The translations under genes were made by a program, and so were the position numbers. A DNA stretch of 64,000 nucleotides. Origin: Thermacetogenium phaeum DSM 12270. GTDB lineage: Bacteria > Bacillota > DSM-12270 > Thermacetogeniales > Thermacetogeniaceae. Every line of letters starts with the position of its first letter. The stretch's first letter is position 1. Below the pieces are notes generated by a model. That model made no database searches and was not told where the DNA came from. It saw nothing but the letters and a program-made list of their open reading frames with translations. Shown one piece after another: positions 20,209 through 28,825 of this stretch. The stretch is taken from positions 2,155,001 to 2,219,000 of the forward strand of contig NC_018870.1 of NCBI RefSeq assembly GCF_000305935.1, given 5' to 3'.

Positions 20209-20877
20209 TTACTCCGCCACCGGCCCGAAAACTTCGTTCCACTGGGCGACATTGATAGTGATGGTGCCTGTAGTGGTGGCCTCTTCCGGGGCAAGTTCTT
20301 CGCCGATCTCTTCTATAATGCACAGGTTTACTTCGACTTCGATAAACCCGTCCTGGTGGAGCTGGATGTACTTGAGGGCATCAAACAGGTCGTCCCACGA
20401 CGTCTCCCCTTCGGAACTAATAACATCGTCATACTGCTCCAAGCCGTTGGACGCAGGGTTATGCACCGTTATCTTCCAGCTCGCCACCTTGATGAAATCG
20501 CCCAACTCGCCGTCCCAATTGGGGCCAATCACATCCTCCACCTTGACGGGTACGGTGCCCACTCCGTTGATTCTGAACATGAAGCCGGGCTGATACCACG
20601 GATAGGCGTTGCTGATGGTGACTTTAATCGTATTTTCATCAACATTGACGCACTCAATGCTCGCAACATCCTTGCCCTCGCTGTTGTTCCCGGGCGGAAT
20701 ATTGGGGTCGGGCCCCTCGTCATTAACACCTAGGGCTTCGATCTCGACATCCACGTTACCGGTTGCCACTTCAGCGTTGATCGCCACAGTATCCGACCAC
20801 TTGGCGAAGCCAAAGCCCATTAAGGCCAGGGCAAGCACCGCCACGATGCAGATAAGAGCAGTCTTTTTGGGCTTCAT
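20209..20877 (-). CDS. SipW-cognate TasA-like fibre protein
   Basis: 222 aa with an ideal AAAGGAGG site before ATG 20877. The leader LALALMGFGFAKWSDTVAINAEVATGNVDVEI closely follows the SipW-cognate signature (hydrophobic core, G-F-A-x-W-S-D-T, then N/A-rich). The mature region carries SEGKDVASIECV and KVTISNAYPWYQPGF and is acidic. It is the best candidate for the major fibre subunit, given its strong translation signals and the large hairpin after it. The closest named relatives by pattern are TasA/CalY. Confidence 0.75.
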   Translation of the reverse strand: MKPKKTALICIVAVLALALMGFGFAKWSDTVAINAEVATGNVDVEIEALGVNDEGPDPNIPPGNNSEGKDVASIECVNVDENTIKVTISNAYPWYQPGFMFRINGVGTVPVKVEDVIGPNWDGELGDFIKVASWKITVHNPASNGLEQYDDVISSEGETSWDDLFDALKYIQLHQDGFIEVEVNLCIIEEIGEELAPEEATTTGTITINVAQWNEVFGPVAE

Positions 20878-21486
20878 AAGATTTTCCTCCTTTATTTGTT
20901 ATCGGAATTCAGCTCACAACTTCTCCCTTCTCTCCCAATCATATCCTGAAACAGCTTCCTCTTTTCACCCCCCGTTTCCCTGTTGTTGCCAGGTCGGCTT
21001 TGATATTCAAATCAGATCCACGTTCAGAGCAGAGAATCGGACAACTCCCGCTTCCGTTCCCAGATTAAGAGGTGCTGCCACAACCCCCCGGCCAGCCCCA
21101 AGATACCATGAGCCTCTTCTCAACCGCTATTGACCGCGAGGGGGAAAAAGGGATGGATCGGGAAACCGCGAAAACAAAGCCGGATTAATACCCGCCCGGA
21201 TTTCAGGGCCTGCATCGGGGAAAGGGGGGCGGTAGGATTAATCGGTATTAAGCCTGCCCTCATTCGATCCCCGGCCCCGGGGGTTGTGGATCCGGCCATC
21301 CGGCTTCGACCAGCGCAGCCGGATTCACCGGCAGCAGAGCTGCCCCGTCTCCAAGTCCTTGGCAAAAAGGCGACCCCGGTCGGATAGTGTGCAGGCTCCC
21401 GGCCGGGGCAACAAGAAGCGGGCTGTGATAGCCCGCTTTCACCGGTAAAAAATTTTTATTGATTCCAACCGGGGCCGACAGACCCT
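20878..21486. other. Intergenic region, 609 bp
   Basis: It holds no credible gene. A perfect hairpin AAGCGGGCT-N5-AGCCCGCTT lies at 21416-21438, some 50 bp past the stop of the 21487-23364 gene, and may mark transcript end; it lacks a T-run on the minus strand. The rest presumably contains the promoter of the 20209-20877 gene, but I see no clear -35/-10 pair. Confidence 0.4.
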
Positions 21487-23364
21487 TTACAGGGAAACCG
21501 TGAAGGTGAACAAGCCCGGTGCAGCACCGTCCTTGACCCGCAGGGCAATCCCGATTGCCTTCCTTCTCCCCGGAGCAATGGAGGAAGCGGGGCTCTCCAG
21601 CAGCCGCAGCTCCAGCTCCTCCGGGTTGCCGTTGGCTATTTTTACCTGCTCCAGCGGAATCGGCTCCGTTCCCGTGTTTTTCACATCGAGCACGATTTTG
21701 TTGTAATAGCTGGGATAGCCGCCCTGGACGGTGATTTCCGCCCGGTCGTACATCCCATCCCCGTCGCCGTCATCCCTGACGATTATTGTAGAGGCCAGGT
21801 CAGCAGCGGTTTGAGTGATCCCCCCGAAATCGGAATCACAGGTCCAGTCCAGCCCAGTGTCCAGCTGCTTGCATCCGTAGATGTACCACTTCAAGAGCGG
21901 CAGGATGATGTAGTTCTCTGTGTAAACCTGCGAGCGGTTCCCCGCTCGGTCGACGGCGAAGAACTTGAGAACCGTGTCGGCCGCAATCTCAAGCGGCCCC
22001 TCATAAACCGGGCTTTCCTTTCCGGGCTCACTACCGTCGGTGGTGTAGTAAAAGGTGGCCGGTTCCGACGCCGCAAGGGTTACGCTCTGCGCCCCGCTAT
22101 AGGTGCCTCCGAGGGGATTCGCCGCCGCTGAGGGAGCTGTCAGGTCGATGTTGATGCCGCCAACAGTGCAGCTAGCGGTGTTCCCCGCCCTGTCGGCAGC
22201 CGTCCCGGTGACCTCAAGGCCCTCCCCCTCGGTGGTGAGGAGCACATCCGGGGTCACGCTGGCGATCCCGGAAACGTCATCTGAGGCCTCAAAGTGAATC
22301 ACAACACCGGTATTGTACCATCCGTTGCCGTTCGGAGCGGTCGTCGGAGCACCGATGATCTCCGGTGGTGTTTTGTCGATCAGTACCACTGCGCTCTTCG
22401 TGGCCTCCACGTTCCCTGCCTTATCGATCGAACGGTAGTAAACGGTTGTCAGGCCTTCGACAGCGATGGTGAAGGGGCCCGCGTAGGTGATCCAGCTTGT
22501 TCCGTCGAAGCTGTACTCGGTGCTGGAAACCCCTGAGCCGTCGCCGTCCTCCGCGTTCAGGGTCGCCACAACATCGGATCGGAACCAGCCGTTATTACCC
22601 GTGATCCCATCCAGATCGATGTTCGTGGATGGTGCCACCTCGTCAGCAAGGGTTATCCTCACATTGTCGATCCTGTGCCAGTGGTTGAAAGCGCCGGTGG
22701 CGCCCGAAAAACCCAGCCCGCCGAAGGTGCGGTCAAGGTCGCCGGGGCTTACGTATTCAAGCATTTTGTTGCCATCGACGAAAACGGTGATATTTCTGTT
22801 GTCGACAACAACACGGGCTTGATGCCACCTGTTGTCCTCGACAACATCGGTGTTGACATACTTCAGGTGATTGTTCGCCCTGTCCTTGATGACGGCAATA
22901 TGGCGCCCACTGGGATCCATACCGTAATGCTCATAGTTATAATGGTTGTCGAACTCCACCCCATAACCTGCCACCGGTATTAGATCCCCCCCTATAAAAC
23001 CGATGACACCCCCGCCACCGGGGGAATAATTTTTATTCTTGTAAAACATCAACACAATCCCGTCGGCCCCCGTTCCTCCACCGGCCAGATAGTTGAACTC
23101 AACCGTAAACTTTCTATCCCTTATTTCGCGGTCCCGGAGCCAGAGGACACCGACCTGGGCGTTATTATTCTGTGTTAAAACCACATCACCCGCTCCTGCA
23201 TCCCTGTAAGCACTCCCTACGTAACTCCACAGACCGGAGTCAGCACTGAAGTCATCAGCGATCGTAAAAGTTCCGGCATAGGCGATTCCTGCCGCTGACA
23301 GGAAACTTACGCAGAGAACGGCAAAGATAAGCGCCGCACCGAAAGCCCTCAATTGTCTTTTCAC
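21487..23364 (-). CDS. Large secreted lectin-like, Ig-repeat matrix protein
   Basis: 625 aa. Signal peptide (GAALIFAVLCVSFLSAAGIAYAG), an L-type-lectin/concanavalin-like domain (about residues 30-240, with VEFNYLAGGGTGADGIVLMF and HYGMDPSGRHIAVI), two OmpL47-like beta repeats (EYSFDGTSWITYAGPFTI; VYYRSIDKAGNVEA), a chitobiase-C-terminal-like module (FYYTTDGSEPG ... FFAVDRAGN) and the C-terminal WYIYGCKQ module shared with 17306-18493. I chose GTG 23364 behind GGAAGGGGG. It probably binds polysaccharide in the extracellular matrix. No membrane anchor is visible. Confidence 0.75.
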   Translation of the reverse strand: MKRQLRAFGAALIFAVLCVSFLSAAGIAYAGTFTIADDFSADSGLWSYVGSAYRDAGAGDVVLTQNNNAQVGVLWLRDREIRDRKFTVEFNYLAGGGTGADGIVLMFYKNKNYSPGGGGVIGFIGGDLIPVAGYGVEFDNHYNYEHYGMDPSGRHIAVIKDRANNHLKYVNTDVVEDNRWHQARVVVDNRNITVFVDGNKMLEYVSPGDLDRTFGGLGFSGATGAFNHWHRIDNVRITLADEVAPSTNIDLDGITGNNGWFRSDVVATLNAEDGDGSGVSSTEYSFDGTSWITYAGPFTIAVEGLTTVYYRSIDKAGNVEATKSAVVLIDKTPPEIIGAPTTAPNGNGWYNTGVVIHFEASDDVSGIASVTPDVLLTTEGEGLEVTGTAADRAGNTASCTVGGINIDLTAPSAAANPLGGTYSGAQSVTLAASEPATFYYTTDGSEPGKESPVYEGPLEIAADTVLKFFAVDRAGNRSQVYTENYIILPLLKWYIYGCKQLDTGLDWTCDSDFGGITQTAADLASTIIVRDDGDGDGMYDRAEITVQGGYPSYYNKIVLDVKNTGTEPIPLEQVKIANGNPEELELRLLESPASSIAPGRRKAIGIALRVKDGAAPGLFTFTVSL

Positions 23365-23850
23365 CCTCTTCTCCCCCTTCCTTTTTTCGGAGTCAACTTC
23401 CTCTTGACCTTTCAACTCTCATTACGAAAGCAGGTCTCCCACTCGTTTAATTCCCCAGGCTCACCCCCCTTCGAAACCTAGCGCCCAGATTCTACGCTTT
23501 CGCTTCCCCTCAGATTGGGGATAATCCTCATTTTCTTTCCCCTTTCAAAGCCACCTCACAGCACGGTTATTCGTCATTACTTTAGCACCTTTTGCCGGAC
23601 AATCGCCATCAACCGCAGGATGAATTGGGGATGATTTGCCGGTTACTCCGGCTTAGTCCCCGGAGCCGGCGTAACCCGCCTCCCCAGCAATAAGAGAGGC
23701 CAGGGCAGCCGCCGTTGAGAGGGGAAGATGACCAGCTTCTTCAAAGAATTATTCAGAAAATAAAAAAAACAGGATTGAATCCTGAAATGCTGTACGGATC
23801 AGCAGGGTAGCGGATACTTTTTTTATTAACGGGGAGGCGAGCTTAACCTT
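23365..23850. other. Intergenic region with a long inverted repeat
   Basis: No gene. A stable inverted repeat (GGTTAC, CCGGCT ... AGCCGG, GTAACC) covers 23641-23676. It resembles a structured leader element, but I could not match it to a riboswitch family. Confidence 0.45.
23762..23784 (-). terminator. Terminator of the LuxR-type regulator gene
   Basis: On the minus strand CAGGAT-tca-ATCCTG is followed by eight T residues. Confidence 0.8.
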
Positions 23851-24492
23851 TCAACCAGCCGAATCGATGAGTCCGTTCTGGATCGCCACAGCTTGCGCCT
23901 CGTGGCGCTTGCGTACCCCCAGCTTGCGGAAGATGCTGCGCAGATGGGACTTGACGGTTGATTCCGAGAGGTAAAGGGTAGAAGCGATCGCCTTATTGGG
24001 AAAATCCCGAATGAGCAGGGCAAGCACCTCCCGCTCCCGCACCGTCAGCTTATCCAGAGCGGAGCTGGGGCGATTATTGCCGGCAGTGTTGTGAAAAAAC
24101 TCGGGGCCAAAGCGCGGCAGGCAGAGCACCCCAGCCACCACTATTAACTCCACCGCATTGACGATCTGGGCAGGCAGCAGGCGGAGCGGCAGGCAGCCTC
24201 TCACCCCTTTCCTCAACAGCTCCATCAGATCGTACTCGCCCGGATCGCGCACCATCATCACCGTCAGAGAAAAGGGGGCCTTTTCTCTGAGCCGGGTGAG
24301 CCCCTGGACGGGATTCCCCCCATTGACCTTCCAGAGCACCACGTCAGGGTAAAGACGGCCTGCCGTCCCCACCAGTTCTGTGGAAGGCACACAGCCCAAC
24401 ACGTCAAAGTGGATATTCTGCTCAAAGGCTGCAGTCAGGCAGTCACACCATTCCGGGGGATCACCGCTGATAAGGATTCGATAATCTCCCAT
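23851..24492 (-). CDS. LuxR-family regulator with degenerate receiver domain
   Basis: 213 aa with a receiver-like domain (about residues 1-115) and a C-terminal LuxR/NarL helix-turn-helix (KLTVREREVLALLIRDFPNKAIASTLYLSESTVKSHL, about 148-184). The usual phospho-acceptor position in the PDVVLMD-type motif reads PDVVLWKV, so the aspartate is replaced by lysine. Acidic residues near the N-terminus are also reduced (ILISGDPPEW). It is therefore probably not controlled by a histidine kinase; none is adjacent. It lies beside the matrix locus and the HD-GYP gene, so it is a candidate local regulator. Confidence 0.85.
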   Translation of the reverse strand: MGDYRILISGDPPEWCDCLTAAFEQNIHFDVLGCVPSTELVGTAGRLYPDVVLWKVNGGNPVQGLTRLREKAPFSLTVMMVRDPGEYDLMELLRKGVRGCLPLRLLPAQIVNAVELIVVAGVLCLPRFGPEFFHNTAGNNRPSSALDKLTVREREVLALLIRDFPNKAIASTLYLSESTVKSHLRSIFRKLGVRKRHEAQAVAIQNGLIDSAG

Positions 24493-24798
24493 CTCACCGT
24501 CCCTCCAGACTCAAGCCACCTTTGATAATCCCGGGTACTAATTCTCTTCCAACCGATGAAATTCCTTCCGTCAAATATGCCGTTTATCGGCAATAATTGT
24601 CGAAAAGTAAGCGTTTGTAGGATCATCGACCACCATGTTTCTTCCGTCGTCAGATCTCAATCAATTTTATTATCTTATTATCTAATCTACCAAAGTGATA
24701 AGACCCTTCCGGCGTTAGAATCGCCGTTCTATAAAAAAGCCGCCCGAAGAGGCGGCCGCCTTTGCTCTTTATGGAAAAACAGGGTTTGCTACATCAAG
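24493..24798 (-). terminator. Intergenic region with terminator after the HD-GYP gene
   Basis: At 24733-24756 the minus strand reads GCCGCC-tcttcg-GGCGGC-TTTTTT, a clear intrinsic terminator ending the rplU-to-HD-GYP gene run. Nothing else is evident in this 306-bp gap. Confidence 0.8.
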
Positions 24799-25761
24799 CT
24801 AAAATATCAGAGAAAACAGCTGTTGGTACTGGCTGGGAAGAAAAGCACCGACCTCGGCTGGCTGCAGGCCGTCCTTTCTTTCCTCTTCAAGGACGTCCAG
24901 GAAGTGCATGACGAGGCGGGGATCAAACTGCGAACCGGCACAGCGGATCAATTCGGCCACCGCCTCCTCGTGCGACAAAGCGCTCCGATAAGGGCGGTCA
25001 GAAGTCATGGCGTCATAGGCGTCAGTGATGGCGATGATGCGCGCCCCTAAGGGGATCTCGCTTTTGGCCAGACCTCCCGGGTAGCCCGTCCCATCGTAGA
25101 ATTCATGGTGATGCCTGATAATGCTGGTAACCCTCTTGGAGACAACGAATTTCTCCAAGATCCTCGTACCAATTTCCGGGTGCCTGCGTACCTCGGCAAA
25201 CTCTTCAAGAGAGAGCTTCGCCGGCTTTTTAAGTATACTGTCGGAGATACCGATCTTTCCCAAATCGTGGAGGAGGGCGGCGCAGTAAACGTCGGACAGC
25301 TCTTCGGAGGACATCCCAATTCTCCTGCCCAGGGCAAAAGAATAGCTGGCAACCCGCTTCAGGTGATTAAGAGAGCCTTCATCCCGCGCCTGAACTGCGG
25401 CTGCCAAAGTATTGAGGGCCGAGGAAAAGAGGCGGTTGACCTCCTGCTTTGTCTCGTCAAGGCTGTTCTCAAGTTCTCTGTATTCCCTTCTCAAAACCCG
25501 GTACCTGTAAGCAAACAAGCAGAACGTATAAACCATCCAGCTGAGGACCAGAAAAAACAGCAGATATTTACCCGCAAGAGTGCCGTATTCGAGGAGGGAC
25601 GCCGCCGAATCAAACACCCCTCCGCCGGCCGCCTGCTCGCATATTTTCACCGTCAGGTACATCGACAGAGCGATAACTGTTACCACAAGCGCAAAAAAAA
25701 TGAATGTCTGGCGCTGTTTCGGCTCGAAGTCGAATTTGAAGAAAGGAGCCGGCAAGTTCAT
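24799..25761 (-). CDS. Membrane HD-GYP domain c-di-GMP phosphodiesterase
   Basis: 320 aa. Two N-terminal membrane helices (about residues 18-37 and 67-85), a short coiled linker (REYRELENSLDETKQEVNRL), and an HD-GYP domain with HDLGKIGISDSILKKP (about 168-183) and HHHEFYDGTGYPGGL (about 216-230). The GYP motif and metal-ligand histidines are intact, so it probably hydrolyses c-di-GMP. It follows rsfS at the end of the housekeeping cluster and precedes the matrix locus that contains a c-di-GMP riboswitch. Confidence 0.88.
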   Translation of the reverse strand: MNLPAPFFKFDFEPKQRQTFIFFALVVTVIALSMYLTVKICEQAAGGGVFDSAASLLEYGTLAGKYLLFFLVLSWMVYTFCLFAYRYRVLRREYRELENSLDETKQEVNRLFSSALNTLAAAVQARDEGSLNHLKRVASYSFALGRRIGMSSEELSDVYCAALLHDLGKIGISDSILKKPAKLSLEEFAEVRRHPEIGTRILEKFVVSKRVTSIIRHHHEFYDGTGYPGGLAKSEIPLGARIIAITDAYDAMTSDRPYRSALSHEEAVAELIRCAGSQFDPRLVMHFLDVLEEERKDGLQPAEVGAFLPSQYQQLFSLIF

Positions 25762-25846
25762 CCCACCTCAAATGGTGTTTGGTGGCAGCTGCATTAGATA
25801 CTTCGACAATATCTGTGATATTTCCTGCCACTTGAGAATTTTTTCG

Positions 25847-26194
25847 TTAGAAGCTTTGAAAGATAACCCGGGAATCTCCCCACAGGCTCTCCAGGTCGTA
25901 AAAAGCCCTGGCCTCCTGGCTGAAAATGTGGACGACGACATCACCGCAGTCCAGCAGAACCCAGCCGGATTCAGGAATCCCCTCCCTTTTGAAGTAGCCG
26001 TCCCGGGACTTCCTGATCTCATCCTCCACCTCCCGGGCAATGGCCGCAAGGTGGTTAGCGTTTCGCCCACTGCAGATGACGAAATAGTCGGCTGCTGGGA
26101 AGATCCCCTTCACATCGAGCACCGTGACATCAAGCGCCTTTTTTCTGGCAGCAGCCTGGGCCGCGGAGATGGCCTTTTCCTGGCCTCTATCCAA
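25847..26194 (-). CDS. rsfS: Ribosomal silencing factor RsfS (Iojap)
   Basis: 115 aa. The RsfS/DUF143 fold is recognisable from ALDVTVLDVKGIFPAADYFVICSG and GWVLLDCGDVVVHIFSQEARAFYDLESLW. The family binds L14 and prevents subunit joining under starvation. It sits in the conserved nadD-yqeK-rsfS order, 18 bp after yqeK. Confidence 0.95.
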   Translation of the reverse strand: MDRGQEKAISAAQAAARKKALDVTVLDVKGIFPAADYFVICSGRNANHLAAIAREVEDEIRKSRDGYFKREGIPESGWVLLDCGDVVVHIFSQEARAFYDLESLWGDSRVIFQSF

Positions 26195-26212
26195 AACCGG
26201 TACACCCTCCCT

Positions 26213-26878
26213 TCAATCCCGAAGGCAATAATAATTCCACGCCGTGATGGTTTGCGGGTGAATGAGCCTGCGCCTTTCCAGGCAGTAGCGCAGCGTCGTT
26301 GCCAGGCATTCCACAAGGGCACGGTCGAGGTCTTCCCCGGCGAGCTGCCGCAGCCGGTTGACACCCGGGAAATCCCTGTCCGCAGCAATGATATCGGCGA
26401 CGTAAACGATCTTAGCCAACATGCTCATCCCCGCTCCACCCAGGGTGTGCAGTGCAATGGCATCCAATACCTCGGGGTTCTCCACCCCCAGTTCCTCTCG
26501 AACGAGGGCGGCTCCTACCGGACCGTGCAGCAGGATAGGAACCTTGCGGTCGATCTCACTAAAAGGAATTCCCCTCTCCTCCGCAAGGCTCAGCAAAACC
26601 TCCCCGGGAAGATCCCGGGCGTAGTCGTGCAAAACCCCTGCTAATTCCGCCTTTTCCCGGTCTACGCCGTAGAGCTCTGCCAGCTTCGCGGCACAGTCCC
26701 GCACGGCCAAGACGTGAGCGTATCTCTCTTCCGTCAGCCTATCCCGCACCACGGCTTCCAAACGCCCTTTCTCTCGTCCCGCTTCCCTCAACCTCCCGGA
26801 AAACAACTTATTGCCGCTATCGTCGTTCGCCGTAAATTCTTGCTCGGTTCCGGCCTTGCTACCCCTTACTTGCAACAT
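26213..26878 (-). CDS. yqeK: YqeK-type HD-domain diadenosine tetraphosphate hydrolase
   Basis: 221 aa. The HD motif is GVLHDYARDL, preceded by a His in RYAHVLAV and followed by HGPVGAALV and HTLGGAGMSMLAKIVYVADIIAADR, which is the YqeK pattern. The family hydrolyses Ap4A symmetrically. The first about 35 residues are an extension beyond the usual length; the ATG at 26878 overlaps the nadD end by 20 bp. Confidence 0.92.
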   Translation of the reverse strand: MLQVRGSKAGTEQEFTANDDSGNKLFSGRLREAGREKGRLEAVVRDRLTEERYAHVLAVRDCAAKLAELYGVDREKAELAGVLHDYARDLPGEVLLSLAEERGIPFSEIDRKVPILLHGPVGAALVREELGVENPEVLDAIALHTLGGAGMSMLAKIVYVADIIAADRDFPGVNRLRQLAGEDLDRALVECLATTLRYCLERRRLIHPQTITAWNYYCLRD

Positions 26879-27479
26879 AGAGCCTTTCCCTTCTGATATA
26901 GGCCTCTACAGCTTCAGGGACCAGATACCTGATGGACCTGCCCTCCCGGACGCGCCTGCGGATATCCGAAGAGGAGATCCCCAGCTGCGGCATCTCCAGG
27001 GGATAAACCCTTGTTCTGTAGTACTTCCCCAACACCTTCTCGACAAAGTGCATGTCAAAACCCGGCCGGACAGCCACGATAAATTTGCACAGAGAAAGAA
27101 GCTGCTCCGGCTCCTTCCAGCCGAAGATCTCCAAAATGGTGTCGCTCCCGGTGATGAAAAACAGCTCGGCTGCGGTTCCGTAGATCTCCCGCAGCTGGCG
27201 CATAGTGTCAACCGTGTAGGTAATCCCCCCTCGCTCGTATTCCAGCCGAGAAACATCGAAGTACGGATTGGTCAAGACGGCCAGGGCAACCATCAGGTAC
27301 CTGTGCCAGAAATCGGTAACCGTTGCGGGTTCCTTATGAGGGGGAATACCCGTTGGAATAAAGATAACTCTCTGTAACCGGAATCTCTCCCTGGCCGCTT
27401 CCGCCGCCACCAGGTGCCCGCAATGAATCGGGTCAAAGGTTCCTCCCAAAATACCGATGCGCTGCTCCTCCATGCTCAC
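26859..27479 (-). CDS. nadD: Nicotinate-nucleotide adenylyltransferase
   Basis: 206 aa. Makes deamido-NAD from nicotinate mononucleotide and ATP. The nucleotidyltransferase signature GILGGTFDPIHCGHL (residues 8-22) and the C-terminal SSSDIRRRVREG are intact. NAD kinase is also encoded in this window, so two NAD(P) steps lie within 11 kb. Confidence 0.95.
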   Translation of the reverse strand: MSMEEQRIGILGGTFDPIHCGHLVAAEAARERFRLQRVIFIPTGIPPHKEPATVTDFWHRYLMVALAVLTNPYFDVSRLEYERGGITYTVDTMRQLREIYGTAAELFFITGSDTILEIFGWKEPEQLLSLCKFIVAVRPGFDMHFVEKVLGKYYRTRVYPLEMPQLGISSSDIRRRVREGRSIRYLVPEAVEAYIRRERLYVASKG

Positions 27480-27571
27480 ACCCCATTTTATCGCCCCGGG
27501 ATGAAAGACGACCGTTCGTCGGGCCTGTTGACGGCGGGCATGGCACCCGGCAATCGCCCGGGGATTCCTTC

Positions 27572-28825
27572 CTAAGAACGCACCTGGCCATTACCGAAGA
27601 TAATGAATTTGGTGGTAGTCAACTCTTGGAGCCCCATTGGCCCGCGGGCGTGCAGCTTCTGCGTGCTGATCCCGATCTCCGCTCCGAACCCGAACTGATA
27701 ACCGTCAGTAAAACGGGTAGAGGCATTCACTAAGACGGCGGCAGCATCAACCCCCTGGACAAACCGGCAGGCCTTCTCGTAGCTGCCAGTAACGATGGCC
27801 TCGGAATGCCCGGTGCCGTAGGTGTTAATATGTTCAATGGCATCCTCGATGTCCTTAACGACCTTTACCGCCAGAATAAGCGCCAGGTACTCGTTCTTCC
27901 AGTCCTCTTCCGTAGCCGGCAGGCAATCGGGAAGAATTTCCCTCGTGCGCTCGCAGCCGCGCAGCTCCACCCCCTTTTCCCGCAGTGCGGAGGACACCAC
28001 AGGGAGGAATTGGGGCGCTATTTCTTCATGCACGAGGAGCGTCTCCATGGCGTTACAAACTCCCGGGCGTTGGGTCTTGGCGTTGACGACGATCCGCACT
28101 GCCATTTCCAGATCGGCATCTTCCTCAACGTAAACGTGGCAGTTGCCCACACCCGTCTGCAGCACCGGAACAGTGGCGTTGTCGATCACCGCCCGGATCA
28201 GTCCCGCTCCCCCGCGGGGGATGAGGACGTCGATGTAATCGTTCATCCTCATCATGATGTTGACAGCTTCCCGATCCGTTCTCTGGACCAGCTGAATCGC
28301 CCCTTCAGGTATACCGGCACCGACCGCCGCCGTGCTGATGACATTGGCCAGGGCGATATTGGAGTTTAAGGCCTCCGAACCGCCGCGCAGGATCACGGCA
28401 TTCCCGGACTTCAAACAGAGGCCGGCTGCATCAACGGTGACATTGGGGCGCGCCTCGTAGATCATCCCGACCACACCTAAAGGCACCCTCATTCTCCCGA
28501 TCCGCAGGCCGTTGGGCCGCGTCCACATCCCGGTCACTTCACCAACAGGATCGGGCAGACCAACCAGCTCCCGCAGGCCGTCCGCCATTTCCTTGATGCG
28601 CTCCGGGGTGAGCAGGAGCCGGTCGAGCAGCGCATTGTTTAGCCCCTTGGCCCTCCCCTCATCCATGTCCACCTGGTTGGCGGCCAGGATCATTTCCTCT
28701 CTCTCTTCCAGCGCCTTAGCCATCGCCTGCAAGGCCTTGTTTTTCACGTCGGTGGAAATACCCGCCAGCCTGTAAGATGCCCTTTTGGCCGCCATTCCCA
28801 TATTCAGCATTTCATTTTCCAGCAT
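27572..28825 (-). CDS. proA: Gamma-glutamyl phosphate reductase
   Basis: 417 aa. Reduces glutamyl-5-phosphate to the semialdehyde in proline synthesis. The catalytic cysteine region QRPGVCNAMETLLVH and ARPNVTVDAAGLCLKSGNAVILRGG are typical. Its start overlaps the proB stop by 14 bp, indicating coupling. Confidence 0.96.
   Translation of the reverse strand: MLENEMLNMGMAAKRASYRLAGISTDVKNKALQAMAKALEEREEMILAANQVDMDEGRAKGLNNALLDRLLLTPERIKEMADGLRELVGLPDPVGEVTGMWTRPNGLRIGRMRVPLGVVGMIYEARPNVTVDAAGLCLKSGNAVILRGGSEALNSNIALANVISTAAVGAGIPEGAIQLVQRTDREAVNIMMRMNDYIDVLIPRGGAGLIRAVIDNATVPVLQTGVGNCHVYVEEDADLEMAVRIVVNAKTQRPGVCNAMETLLVHEEIAPQFLPVVSSALREKGVELRGCERTREILPDCLPATEEDWKNEYLALILAVKVVKDIEDAIEHINTYGTGHSEAIVTGSYEKACRFVQGVDAAAVLVNASTRFTDGYQFGFGAEIGISTQKLHARGPMGLQELTTTKFIIFGNGQVRS

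Noticed and set aside
23641-23676. Inverted repeat considered as a second c-di-GMP riboswitch
   Set aside because: It lacks the GAAA tetraloop stem and GCAAAG-type core on either strand, so only the hairpin is reported.
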